From Streptomyces shenzhenensis (lineage in GTDB: Bacteria > Actinomycetota > Actinomycetes > Streptomycetales > Streptomycetaceae): DNA of 64,000 nt. Within the stretch, counting starts at the first letter, position 1; each line of letters begins with the position of its first letter. Under the pieces are notes generated by a model. The model saw nothing but the letters and a program-made list of their open reading frames with translations. It was not told where the DNA came from and did not search any database. Positions 1 to 13,888 of this stretch are shown piece by piece. The translations under genes and the position numbers were made by a program. Location: positions 1 to 64,000 of the forward strand of contig NZ_PENI01000020.1 of the NCBI RefSeq assembly GCF_003688995.1. Reading direction: 5' to 3'.

Positions 1-106
1 CTTGATGGGGTAAGGCTCCCAGTAGACGACTGGGTTGATAGGCCGGATCTGGAAGCACGGTAACGTGTGGAGGTGACCGGTACTAATAGGCCGAGGGCTT
101 GTCCTC
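1..106 (+). rRNA. 23S ribosomal RNA, 3' end (partial)
   Basis: The window opens inside the last domain of 23S rRNA. The stretch ending in TACTAATAGGCCGAGGGCTT is the conserved 3'-terminal helix found in actinobacterial 23S genes. The 5' part and the 16S gene lie outside the window. The exact 3' end is estimated by comparison with known Streptomyces termini. About 70 bases of spacer separate it from the 5S gene. Confidence 0.93.
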
Positions 107-175
107 AGTTGCTCGCGTCCACTGTGTTGGTTCTGAAACCACGAACAGCCGTTTTCCGGTTGTGTGTTTCGTAGT

Positions 176-294
176 GTTTCGGTGGTCATAGCGTGAGGGA
201 AACGCCCGGTTACATTCCGAACCCGGAAGCTAAGCCTTACAGCGCCGATGGTACTGCAGGGGGGACCCTGTGGGAGAGTAGGACACCGCCGAAC
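176..294 (+). rRNA. 5S ribosomal RNA
   Basis: About 119 nt beginning GTTTCGGTGGTCATAGCGTG and ending ACACCGCCGAAC, so the ends pair (CGGTGG with CCACCG-type closure). The loop motif CCGAACCCGGAAGCTAAG is the universal 5S loop B/C signature. It is the last gene of the ribosomal operon in the usual 16S-23S-5S order and is followed at once by a strong hairpin terminator. Confidence 0.96.
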
Positions 295-303
295 AATCAT
301 TCA

Positions 304-348
304 AAAGGGTTGGACTCTGAACTTCGGTTCGGGGTCCGACCCTTTTTT
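304..348 (+). terminator. rRNA operon terminator
   Basis: A long GC-rich hairpin, with arm AAGGGTTGGACTC pairing with GGGTCCGACCCTT around a GAAC-TTCG-GTTC tip, followed by a T run. This is a classical intrinsic terminator ten bases after 5S. Confidence 0.93.
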
Positions 349-394
349 GTTTGTCGTAACGTGACGTTCACGTTGCGCGCTCAGCATCCAGCAC

Positions 395-1072
395 ATGGGT
401 ACTGCTGCCATGCTCAGGGCCGCCGGTGTCGGAGTCGGTGACGAGGTCGTCGTGCCGGCCTTCGGGAACGTCGAGGTCACCGAGGCCGTGACCCTCGCCG
501 GCGCGCTCCCGGTGTTCGCCGACATAGACCCGGTGACGTACTGCCTGGAGGCCTCCGCCGTCGAAGCGGCCGTAACCTCCCGTACCGCGGCGGTCGTTGT
601 CGTACACCGCTTCGGGCGGCGGGCGGACATGGCGCGGCTGCACGGCACAGGGCAGCGGCACGGGCTCCTGGTGCTGGAGCAGGCCGAGTCCGAGGTGCCG
701 TACGACGAGATAGCCCAACGGCGGCAGCGGGCCGCCTACCTCGATGCCAAGCTGCGCGGTGTGCGCACCCCGGACGGCGGTGACGGGCACACCTTCCAGC
801 AGTACGTCGTGCGCGTGCCCGGGAACGGCCGGCCGGACCGGGACGCCTTCGCACGAGCCGTACGGGCCAGGGGAGTCGAGTGCCGCGTGCCGGTGAAGAC
901 GCCCGTGCACCGGCTGCCCGAGTTCCGCCGGTGCGTGTCCCTGCCGGAGACCGAGCGGGCCGCCGAAGAGACGCTGGCACTGCCCGTGGACGCCGCGTTG
1001 ACGAAACGGGACATGCAGCGGATCGTCTCCGCGTGCAATGTGCTCGGCGGACTGCTTCAGCCCGCCTTCTGA
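395..1072 (+). CDS. DegT/DnrJ/EryC1-type aminotransferase remnant lacking the PLP lysine
   Basis: 225 residues, against about 370 for the family of PLP sugar aminotransferases. The N-terminal half matches the family (GVGVGDEVVVPAF, then PVFADIDPVTYCLE). The C-terminal small domain is also present (YVVRVPGNG, RGVECRVPVKTPVH, ending in a typical LPVDAALT segment). Right after HGLLVLEQAE, where the acidic/His PLP-binding motif and the catalytic lysine loop should follow, the protein jumps to YDEIAQRRQRAAYLD. Roughly 100 residues are therefore missing, and the N terminus is also short. An in-frame stop lies about 40 bases upstream of the first ATG, so no longer form is possible. Catalysis as an aminotransferase is very unlikely. 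It may be a relic or a repurposed binding protein. It sits alone between the rRNA terminator and tRNA-Thr. Confidence 0.6.
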   Translation: MGTAAMLRAAGVGVGDEVVVPAFGNVEVTEAVTLAGALPVFADIDPVTYCLEASAVEAAVTSRTAAVVVVHRFGRRADMARLHGTGQRHGLLVLEQAESEVPYDEIAQRRQRAAYLDAKLRGVRTPDGGDGHTFQQYVVRVPGNGRPDRDAFARAVRARGVECRVPVKTPVHRLPEFRRCVSLPETERAAEETLALPVDAALTKRDMQRIVSACNVLGGLLQPAF

Positions 1073-1159
1073 CCGCGCGCAGAACGAGTTTGGGAGCACG
1101 GCTTCGTTCAGGGTATGCTCTGATCCGTTGCCGCGAGGGAAACCTCAAAAAGGTGACAG

Positions 1160-1232
1160 GCCCCTATAGCTCAGTCGGTAGAGCGTCTCCATGGTAAGGA
1201 GAAGGTCAACGGTTCGATTCCGTTTGGGGGCT
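1160..1232 (+). tRNA. tRNA-Thr (anticodon GGT)
   Basis: A complete 73-nt cloverleaf. The acceptor GCCCCTA pairs with TGGGGGC. The D arm is GCTC/GAGC, the anticodon stem is TCTCC/GGAGA with loop ATGGTAA (anticodon GGT, reads ACC and ACU), and the T arm is AACGG-TTCGATT-CCGTT. The discriminator base is T and the 3' CCA is not encoded in full. It is a stand-alone gene followed by a hairpin terminator. Confidence 0.96.
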
Positions 1233-1237
1233 CCGAC

Positions 1238-1275
1238 AAGAAAGGGCCTCACCCGGTCGGGTGGGGCCCTTTCTC
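1238..1275. terminator. Bidirectional hairpin terminator after tRNA-Thr
   Basis: Inverted repeat with arm AGAAAGGGCC(TCACCC) pairing with (GGGTG)GGGCCCTTTCT around a GGTC loop. It lies between the plus-strand tRNA and the end of the minus-strand phosphatase gene, so it can serve both. Confidence 0.85.
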
Positions 1276-1309
1276 ATGCCTGGATTCTTCCGGATTCTTC
1301 CCCGGTTCT

Positions 1310-4063
1310 TCAGTCCTTCTGCAGTTCCGGGACGCGCATGGCCAGGATGGCCATGTCGTCGGACGGCGCGTCGGACGCGAAACGTTCGACCGCGCGCATG
1401 ATGCGGGCCGCGACCGCGCCGGCCGTCAGGCCCGTGCAGGTGGTGAGGACGTCCGCGAGGCCGTCGTCGCCCAGCATGCGGGTGCCCTCCCGGCGTTCGG
1501 TGACACCGTCCGTGACACAGAGGAGCACGTCGCCCGGGTCGAGGGTGACCGTTTCCTCGTACAACTCCAGGTCCTCGATGACACCGAGGAGCGGCTGGGG
1601 CTCGGCCGCCGCCTCCACTGTGCCGTCCTGGCGCAGCCGGAGGGGGAGCGGGTGACCGGCGCACACCACCTTCAACTCCGCGCTGCCGTCCGCCCGCGGG
1701 CGCATCTCGCCGTACAGGAGAGTCAGGAACCGGCTGCGGGCGCCCTCGTCGAGAATGGCCGAGTTCAGACGTTCCAGGACCGCGGGGCCGCTGAGGCCCT
1801 CGCGGGCCAGCAGACGCAGCGCGTGCCGGGCCAGGCCGGTCACCGCCGCCGCGTTGGGGCCCGTGCCGCAGACGTCGCCGATGGCGAAGCCGTAGGCGCC
1901 GTCGCTGATCGGGAAGACGTCGTAGAAGTCGCCGCCGACCTCGTTGCCCTCGCCGGCCGCACGGTAGATGACCTCGACCTCGACGCCCTCGATGTGCGGG
2001 GTGCCCGGGGGCAGGAGACTGCGCTGGAGGGCCTGGCTGATGGCCGTGCGCTCCGAGTACAGCCGGGCGTTGTCCAGGGCCAGGGCGGCCCGCCGGGACA
2101 AGTCCTCGGCCAGTTCCAGGATTTCCTGGCGGAAGTGTTCGTCGGTCGGCTTGCCCAGGGTCAGCATGCCGATGACGCGGTTGCGGGCGACGAGCGGCAG
2201 GACCACGGTCTCGCCGCCGACCGCAGAGGCCGTGGCGAGCGTCGGGCCGATACCGGCGGAGATCTGGTGAGGCGGCCCGCCGGTCAGGCCGAGGCTGCGC
2301 ATGGAGGTGCGCAGTGCCGCCTGGTGGGCCACCTCGGCGGGGGCCGTCCAGACCCGGGCGCCCGGGGTGGGCACCGGGTCCGGCGGCGAGATCTTCGACA
2401 GCAACGACTTGATGCCGTCGATGAGTTCCTCGTCCTCGTGCAGGACGTACGAGAGGTACGGGTCCGACGCCTGGTCGGCGATCGTGTAGACGGCGCACCA
2501 GGTGGCCAGGGTGGGCACCGTCATCTGGGCCATCAGGGCGAGCGTCTGGTCCCGGTCCAGGGTGCCGGCGAGCAGGTCCGAGGCCTCGACGAGGAAGCTC
2601 AGCGAGCCGCGGCGCAGCCGCTCCAGCTCGCCCAGGCGGGCCGACTCCACGGCCAGGGCGATGCGGTCGGCGGCGAACTGCAGGCGCAGCGCCTCCTCGT
2701 TGGAGTACCGGCCGGGCGCCTCGGCGGCGACGCCCAGGGAGCCCGTGAGGCGGCCCTCCACCTTGAGCGGGACCGTGACCACCGAGCGCATGCCGGTGCC
2801 GCCCAGCAGGGGTACGGCGCCCGGCACGGCCGTGAGGTCCTCGTGGACGGCGGGCATGCGGGCCGAGCCGTACCGGCCGGGGCCCGCGTCGACGGGCACG
2901 CGTGCGAAGCGCTGCCGGGCCGAGGGCAGGCCGGTGGAGGCGCGGACCTCCAACTCCGTCTCGTCGTCGGTCGCGAGGAGCAGGAAGGCGGAGTCGCTGT
3001 CGAGCATGTCGCGGGCGCGTTCCACGGTGCGCTGGAGGAGGCCGTCGAGGTCGTCCGGGGCGGGGGAGCCGATGAAGACCTCGAAGGGGTCGGCGCTCTG
3101 GCCGTCGGAGACCTGGGAAGTGTCGGAGGCCGGGACGCGCAACGGCGTCTGCAGCACGGCGCGTTCATGGTCCCGCACCAGCAGGCAGACGGTGGAGGGC
3201 TCGCCGCCGGTGTCGCGTACCCGCAGGTGCGAGGCGTACACCGGGGTGACCCGGCCGTCGGCGCCGCGGATGCCGTAGCTGCCCTCCCAGCGCGACAGGC
3301 GCAGCGCCTCCACGATGCCGGTGCTGGTGCCGGGCGTGTGCGGCCAGGCCGCGAGGTCGGTCAGGGGCTTGCCGGTGACCTGGTCGGCGGTGTAGCCGAA
3401 GAGGTCATCCGCGTCCTCGTTCCAGGACGTGATGGCGCCCTCGCGGTCGATCTGGACGACCGCCACGCGGACCCGGCCGTCGGCGAGCGGGAGGAGGTCG
3501 GCGGGCAGCGCAGGGCCGGCCGCGCGGGTGCCGACCGGGCGCTCGGGCAGGTCGAGTTGGAACCAGACCTTCTTGTGCGTCGACGTGTACTCGACGCCCC
3601 AGCGGGCGGCCAGGGCCGCGCACAGCTGAAGTCCGCGGCCGCCCTCGCGGTCCGGGCTGCCCATGTTGACCGCGGCGCTCTGCACGGGCACCTCGCGCTC
3701 CGGGTAGCGGTCGGCGACCTCGATCCGTACGCCGTCCTCGGTGCGCAGGCACAGCACGTCGGCGTGGGTGCCCGCGTGTACCACCGCGTTGGTGACGAGT
3801 TCGCTGGTGAGGACGACGGCGTCATCGACGACGTCGGCGAAGCCCCACCCCTGGAGGGTGTCGCGGACGAAGGACCGGGCGGTCGCGACGGACCGTCCGA
3901 CGGGCTCGAAGCTGGCGGCCGCGCGCGCGGTGATCACAGAACTCCTCGGCCGGTTGTCGACGGGCAGGGCTGCATGGCCGACCCGCTCGCGCCGCTGCTG
4001 CGGCATCCGCGTGCCCTTCGGCCGGTCCGGGGGCTGTCCCCCGGGGATCAGTCCGGTGGTCAT
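1310..4063 (-). CDS. osaC: OsaC-like multidomain regulator: RsbW-type ATPase, PAS, GAFs, SpoIIE/PP2C phosphatase
   Basis: 917 residues. An N-terminal HATPase/RsbW-like anti-sigma kinase domain (about 30-150; TSELVTNAVVHAG, DREGGRGLQLCAALA) is followed by a PAS domain (ITSWNEDADDLFGYT), two GAF domains and a C-terminal SpoIIE-type PP2C phosphatase (EVGGDFYDVFPI, FAIGDVCGTG, LLCVTDGVTE). This architecture, divergent from the osaA-osaB pair, matches OsaC of S. coelicolor. OsaC helps switch off the stress sigma factor SigB after osmotic shock. The kinase domain would bind an anti-anti-sigma or sigma partner and the PP2C domain would dephosphorylate the antagonist. I chose the ATG opening MTTGLIPGG because a GGAGGGG stretch precedes it. 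A longer in-frame start exists at 4147. There are no membrane segments. Identification is strong from domain order and neighbourhood. Confidence 0.9.
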   Translation of the reverse strand: MTTGLIPGGQPPDRPKGTRMPQQRRERVGHAALPVDNRPRSSVITARAAASFEPVGRSVATARSFVRDTLQGWGFADVVDDAVVLTSELVTNAVVHAGTHADVLCLRTEDGVRIEVADRYPEREVPVQSAAVNMGSPDREGGRGLQLCAALAARWGVEYTSTHKKVWFQLDLPERPVGTRAAGPALPADLLPLADGRVRVAVVQIDREGAITSWNEDADDLFGYTADQVTGKPLTDLAAWPHTPGTSTGIVEALRLSRWEGSYGIRGADGRVTPVYASHLRVRDTGGEPSTVCLLVRDHERAVLQTPLRVPASDTSQVSDGQSADPFEVFIGSPAPDDLDGLLQRTVERARDMLDSDSAFLLLATDDETELEVRASTGLPSARQRFARVPVDAGPGRYGSARMPAVHEDLTAVPGAVPLLGGTGMRSVVTVPLKVEGRLTGSLGVAAEAPGRYSNEEALRLQFAADRIALAVESARLGELERLRRGSLSFLVEASDLLAGTLDRDQTLALMAQMTVPTLATWCAVYTIADQASDPYLSYVLHEDEELIDGIKSLLSKISPPDPVPTPGARVWTAPAEVAHQAALRTSMRSLGLTGGPPHQISAGIGPTLATASAVGGETVVLPLVARNRVIGMLTLGKPTDEHFRQEILELAEDLSRRAALALDNARLYSERTAISQALQRSLLPPGTPHIEGVEVEVIYRAAGEGNEVGGDFYDVFPISDGAYGFAIGDVCGTGPNAAAVTGLARHALRLLAREGLSGPAVLERLNSAILDEGARSRFLTLLYGEMRPRADGSAELKVVCAGHPLPLRLRQDGTVEAAAEPQPLLGVIEDLELYEETVTLDPGDVLLCVTDGVTERREGTRMLGDDGLADVLTTCTGLTAGAVAARIMRAVERFASDAPSDDMAILAMRVPELQKD

Positions 4064-4460
4064 GGTTGTGCGGCCGCCCCTCCGATGCCCGCTCGTGCTC
4101 GTGCCACCGCCCAGGCCGGACGGACCGGTGCGGCTGGACAGCCGCATGCAAGGTTACTTACCTTCACCGTCCGGACGGATGCCGGTCGCCGGTCTTTACG
4201 CCCCCAGGGTGTGCGGACGATGTGCGAAGCTGCCGAACTGTTATGGCCTGGTTCGGCAGGGGTGAAACACTGGGCAAGCATGTTGTGAAGGTCCGGATGC
4301 GCTGAGTGTGTTCTGTGCACGGGGGGCAGCAGCTCTTGGTGTGGCCGGATCGCATCTGAAAGAAAATACGCAGCAGTAACCGGCACGCCGGAGTAACCGG
4401 TACGCCGGTCGGCAGTATCCGAGCACAGCAGTGACGGTCGACCCCTGCGGGAGGGACACA
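4064..4460. promoter_or_regulatory. Divergent osaC/osaA regulatory region with 17-bp tandem repeat
   Basis: 397 bases without a gene between the divergent phosphatase and kinase genes. It is AT-richer than its surroundings around 4355-4380. Two tandem copies of AGTAACCGG(C/T)ACGCCGG at 4375-4391 and 4392-4408 lie about 55-85 bases before the kinase start. They make a plausible operator or phased activator site. No clear -35/-10 pair could be assigned. Confidence 0.5.
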
Positions 4461-9914
<5,454 letters not shown>

Positions 9915-9926
9915 CGGTGCGGGTTT

Positions 9927-9957
9927 CGGGGAACCTTCCGGTTCCCCGCCACGTTTT
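9927..9957 (+). terminator. Intrinsic terminator after osaA
   Basis: A perfect 9-bp stem, CGGGGAACC / GGTTCCCCG, with a TTCC tetraloop, followed shortly by TTTTT. It lies between the kinase and the response-regulator gene, so it may limit read-through and set their relative levels. Confidence 0.85.
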
Positions 9958-10101
9958 TGCTATGTGCACAGTGACATCGCGGTGACAGGGTGTGGTGACG
10001 GGCGGGGTGCGGCTACCATGACCGGCACAAGGACGGGCGGCGCAAGGGAGTCGTCCCCTGGGGCGGCGCCCGGTGTACCGCCGGGGCGAGGAGGGCGGGC
10101 C

Positions 10102-10785
10102 ATGGTGCAGAAGGCCAAGATCCTCCTGGTCGATGACCGGCCGGAGAATCTGCTGGCGCTGGAGGCCATCCTCTCTGCGCTCGATCAGACACTGGTGCGG
10201 GCATCGTCCGGGGAGGAAGCGCTCAAAGCACTGCTCACGGACGACTTCGCGGTCATTCTGCTGGATGTCCAGATGCCGGGCATGGACGGTTTCGAGACCG
10301 CCGCGCACATCAAGCGGCGGGAGCGGACCCGGGACATCCCGATCATCTTCCTCACCGCGATCAACCACGGCCCGCACCACACCTTCCGGGGGTACGCCGC
10401 GGGCGCGGTCGACTACATCTCCAAGCCCTTCGACCCGTGGGTGCTGCGCGCGAAGGTCTCGGTGTTCGTCGAGCTGTACATGAAGAACTGCCAGCTGCGG
10501 GAGCAGGCGGCGCTGCTGCGGCTCCAGTTGGAGGGCGGCGGCAAGGGCGCGGTCGGCCCCGGCAAGGAGTCCGCGGGGCTGCTCGCCGAGCTGTCGGCGC
10601 GGCTCGCGGCCGTCGAGGAGCAGGCCGAGGCGCTGTCCAAGCAGCTGGACGACGAGTCCGCGGACGCGGCGGCGGTGGCCACGGCCGCCCATCTCGAACG
10701 CAAACTCACGGGGTTGCGCCGGGCACTGGACGCGCTGGAGCCCGGCACCGGCAGCGGTGCCTCGCCGCTGCCGGCGCCGAACTGA
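10102..10785 (+). CDS. osaB: OsaB-like response regulator
   Basis: 227 residues. The N-terminal receiver domain has the acidic pair in ILLVDDRPEN, the phospho-acceptor Asp55 (ILLDVQMPGMDG), Thr in IFLTA and Lys in DYISKPF. The C-terminal part (about 130-210) is an Ala/Glu/Leu-rich coiled coil rather than a DNA-binding domain, so it probably acts by protein contact. It lies just downstream of the hybrid kinase, as in the osaA-osaB pair of S. coelicolor, where OsaB is needed for growth and aerial development under osmotic stress. The ATG start is supported by GGCGAGGAGGG 8-10 bases upstream. A terminator lies between osaA and this gene, so it likely has its own promoter. Confidence 0.9.
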   Translation: MVQKAKILLVDDRPENLLALEAILSALDQTLVRASSGEEALKALLTDDFAVILLDVQMPGMDGFETAAHIKRRERTRDIPIIFLTAINHGPHHTFRGYAAGAVDYISKPFDPWVLRAKVSVFVELYMKNCQLREQAALLRLQLEGGGKGAVGPGKESAGLLAELSARLAAVEEQAEALSKQLDDESADAAAVATAAHLERKLTGLRRALDALEPGTGSGASPLPAPN

Positions 10786-10909
10786 CGTGCGTCCGGTCCG
10801 CAGTTGCCCATGAGCGTGCGTCAGTTCCGTGCTCCGGCAAGGGCGACACGAACGGGTGAAGCGCTCGGCACACGTGTCCACTGTCGTCTCTCCCGGTAAT
10901 CTCACATCC

Positions 10910-13615
10910 ATGGCCTCACGTCCCTCCGCAGCCAAGAAGCAGCCCGCCAAGAAGGCGGCTGCTCCCGCGAAGGCTGCGGCGAAGAAGGCCCCTGCGAAGA
11001 AAGCCCCTGCCAAGAAGGCCGCGGCGAAGAAACCGGCGCCCAAGCCGGCGCCCAGCCCCACCGGGGGCGTCTACCGGCTCGTGCGTGCGCTCTGGCTGGG
11101 GCTCGCGCACGCCGTCGGCGCGGTCTTCCGCGGGATAGGGCAGGGCGCGAAGAACCTCGACCCGGCGCACCGCAAGGACGGCGTCGCGCTGCTGCTGTTC
11201 GGCATCGCGCTGATCGTCGCCGCCGGGACCTGGGCGGATCTGCGTGGCCCGGTCGGTGACCTCGTCGAGATCCTGGTGACCGGCGCCTTCGGCCGGCTCG
11301 ATCTGCTCGTGCCGATACTGCTCGCGGTGATCGCCGTGCGCTTCGTGCGCCATCCCGAGCAGCAGGACGCCAACGGCCGCATCGTGATCGGGCTGTCCGC
11401 GCTGGTCATCGGCGTGCTCGGACAGGTCCACATCGCGTGCGGCTCGCCCGCCCGCAGCGACGGGATGCAGGCCATAAGGGATGCCGGCGGTCTCATCGGC
11501 TGGGCGGCGGCCACTCCGCTGTCGTACACCATGACCGACGTACTGGCCGTGCCGCTGCTCGTGCTGCTCACGGTCTTCGGGCTGCTCGTCGTCACGGCCA
11601 CCCCGGTCAACGCCGTCCCGCAGCGGCTGCGGACGCTCGGGGTACGGCTCGGCGTGCTGCACGACCCGGAGGGCGACCGGTCCACCGAGGACGACGAGCG
11701 CTACGACGAACAGTGGCGCGAGGCCCTGCCCGCGCGCCCCCGCAGGCGCCAAGGCGCCTCCCCGGTGTACGACGCAGACGCGGCCGAGCAGGAGGCGCTC
11801 TCCAAGCGCCGTGGCCGCCCCAGGCGCTCCGCGGTGCCGCAGCCCACGATGGACCGGCGGCCGGACGCCGTGGACATCGCCGCGGCGGCCGCCGCCGACC
11901 TCGACGGCGCGGTGCTGCACGGCATGCCGCCCTCGCCGCTGGTCGCCGACCTCACCCAGGGCGTGAGCGTGGGCGACCGTGAGGAGACCACGCCGACGCC
12001 GGTCCCGAGCCCGGTCCCGGCCGCGCGTCCCAAGCAGGAGAAGCTGCGGGCCGACGCGGTCGTGCCCGACCTGACCAAGTCGGCCCCCGAGGAGCTCCGC
12101 GACCTTCCCCCGCGCGCGGAACAGCTCCAGCTGTCCGGCGACATCACCTACTCCCTGCCCTCGCTCGACCTGCTGGAGCGCGGTGGCCCGGGCAAGGCGC
12201 GCAGCGCGGCCAACGACGCGGTCGTCGCCTCGCTCACCAACGTCTTCACCGAGTTCAAGGTCGACGCGGCCGTCACCGGCTTCACGCGCGGGCCGACGGT
12301 CACCCGCTACGAGGTCGAGCTGGGCCCCGCCGTCAAGGTCGAGCGGATCACCGCGCTCACCAAGAACATCGCGTACGCCGTCGCCAGCCCCGACGTGCGG
12401 ATCATCAGCCCCATCCCCGGCAAGTCCGCGGTCGGCATCGAGATCCCGAACACCGACCGGGAGATGGTCAACGTCGGTGACGTGCTGCGTCTCGCTGCGG
12501 CCGCCGAGGACGACCACCCGATGCTGGTCGCGCTCGGCAAGGACGTCGAGGGCGGCTATGTGATGGCGAACATCGCCAAGATGCCGCACGTCCTCGTCGC
12601 GGGCGCCACCGGCTCCGGCAAGTCGTCCTGCATCAACTGCCTGATCACGTCGATCATGATGCGCGCGTCCCCCGAGGACGTGCGCATGGTCCTGGTCGAC
12701 CCCAAGCGCGTCGAGCTGACCGCCTACGAGGGCATCCCGCACCTGATCACGCCGATCATCACCAACCCCAAGCGGGCGGCCGAGGCGCTCCAGTGGGTGG
12801 TCCGCGAGATGGACCTGCGCTACGACGACCTGGCCGCCTACGGCTACCGGCACATCGACGACTTCAACGAGGCCGTCCGGGACGGCAAGGTGAAGCCGCC
12901 GGAGGGCAGCGAGCGGGAACTCCACCCGTACCCGTACCTGCTGGTCATCGTCGACGAGCTGGCCGACCTGATGATGGTCGCGCCGCGCGACGTGGAGGAC
13001 TCGATCGTGCGCATCACGCAGCTCGCGCGCGCGGCCGGCATCCACCTGGTGCTCGCTACCCAGCGCCCGTCGGTCGACGTGGTCACCGGTCTGATCAAGG
13101 CCAACGTGCCCTCGCGGCTCGCGTTCGCCACCTCCTCGCTCGCCGACTCGCGGGTCATCCTCGACCAGCCCGGCGCCGAGAAGCTGATCGGCAAGGGCGA
13201 CGGGCTGTTCCTGCCGATGGGCGCCAACAAGCCGACCCGTATGCAGGGTGCGTTCGTGACCGAGGAGGAGGTCGCGGCCGTCGTCCGGCATTGCAAGGAG
13301 CAGATGACGCCCGTCTTCCGGGACGACGTCACCGTCGGCACCAAGCAGAAGAAGGAGATCGACGAGGACATCGGCGACGACCTCGACCTGCTGTGCCAGG
13401 CGGCCGAACTGGTCGTCTCCACCCAGTTCGGATCGACGTCGATGCTGCAGCGCAAGCTGCGTGTCGGGTTCGCCAAGGCGGGCCGGCTCATGGACCTCAT
13501 GGAGTCCCGCGGCGTCGTCGGACCCAGCGAGGGATCCAAGGCCCGTGACGTTCTGGTGAAACCCGACGAACTCGACGGCGTGCTCGCCGTGATACGTGGG
13601 GAGTCTGAAGGGTAG
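10910..13615 (+). CDS. ftsK: DNA translocase FtsK/SpoIIIE
   Basis: 901 residues. A Lys/Ala-rich low-complexity N terminus (tandem KKAPAKKA) is followed by about four membrane helices (residues 65-230), a proline-rich linker and the hexameric motor. The motor has Walker A AGATGSGKSS near residue 565 and Walker B LLVIVDELADL. The C-terminal winged-helix gamma domain (STSMLQRKLRVGFAKAGRLM) recognises KOPS-type polarity sequences. It pumps chromosomal DNA through sporulation septa. A TAATCT -10-like hexamer lies 7 bases before the ATG, so the transcript may be leaderless. Position next to rimO-pgsA-cinA-clgR is the usual actinobacterial arrangement. Confidence 0.96.
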   Translation: MASRPSAAKKQPAKKAAAPAKAAAKKAPAKKAPAKKAAAKKPAPKPAPSPTGGVYRLVRALWLGLAHAVGAVFRGIGQGAKNLDPAHRKDGVALLLFGIALIVAAGTWADLRGPVGDLVEILVTGAFGRLDLLVPILLAVIAVRFVRHPEQQDANGRIVIGLSALVIGVLGQVHIACGSPARSDGMQAIRDAGGLIGWAAATPLSYTMTDVLAVPLLVLLTVFGLLVVTATPVNAVPQRLRTLGVRLGVLHDPEGDRSTEDDERYDEQWREALPARPRRRQGASPVYDADAAEQEALSKRRGRPRRSAVPQPTMDRRPDAVDIAAAAAADLDGAVLHGMPPSPLVADLTQGVSVGDREETTPTPVPSPVPAARPKQEKLRADAVVPDLTKSAPEELRDLPPRAEQLQLSGDITYSLPSLDLLERGGPGKARSAANDAVVASLTNVFTEFKVDAAVTGFTRGPTVTRYEVELGPAVKVERITALTKNIAYAVASPDVRIISPIPGKSAVGIEIPNTDREMVNVGDVLRLAAAAEDDHPMLVALGKDVEGGYVMANIAKMPHVLVAGATGSGKSSCINCLITSIMMRASPEDVRMVLVDPKRVELTAYEGIPHLITPIITNPKRAAEALQWVVREMDLRYDDLAAYGYRHIDDFNEAVRDGKVKPPEGSERELHPYPYLLVIVDELADLMMVAPRDVEDSIVRITQLARAAGIHLVLATQRPSVDVVTGLIKANVPSRLAFATSSLADSRVILDQPGAEKLIGKGDGLFLPMGANKPTRMQGAFVTEEEVAAVVRHCKEQMTPVFRDDVTVGTKQKKEIDEDIGDDLDLLCQAAELVVSTQFGSTSMLQRKLRVGFAKAGRLMDLMESRGVVGPSEGSKARDVLVKPDELDGVLAVIRGESEG

Positions 13616-13888
13616 GGAAGGACCGCTCGGCGGTCGTACCGAGTCGGGTCGGGCAGCACCGTGATCCACCCGTTAGCGGCCGGCGAGCAACCGTTTCCCT
13701 TGGACATACGTCAAGTTGAGCGAGTGGGCAGGCGCGGATCCCGGACCGGGTCCGGACCTGGCCCGTCATCGGGATGACCGGCCATTCCGATGGCGTACAA
13801 AGTCGTACCGCCCGGTTGCCCCACCCTTTCGCACCCCCCCTAGACTGAACTTCCAGCACAGGTGGCTACACGCTCGAAAGGCGCCCCC

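Noticed and set aside
10860..10910. PafBC-type promoter before ftsK (CTGTCGTCT then TAATCT)
   Set aside because: The -10 is good, but the spacer is one base short and three of nine recognition bases differ. It is treated only as a possible leaderless promoter.
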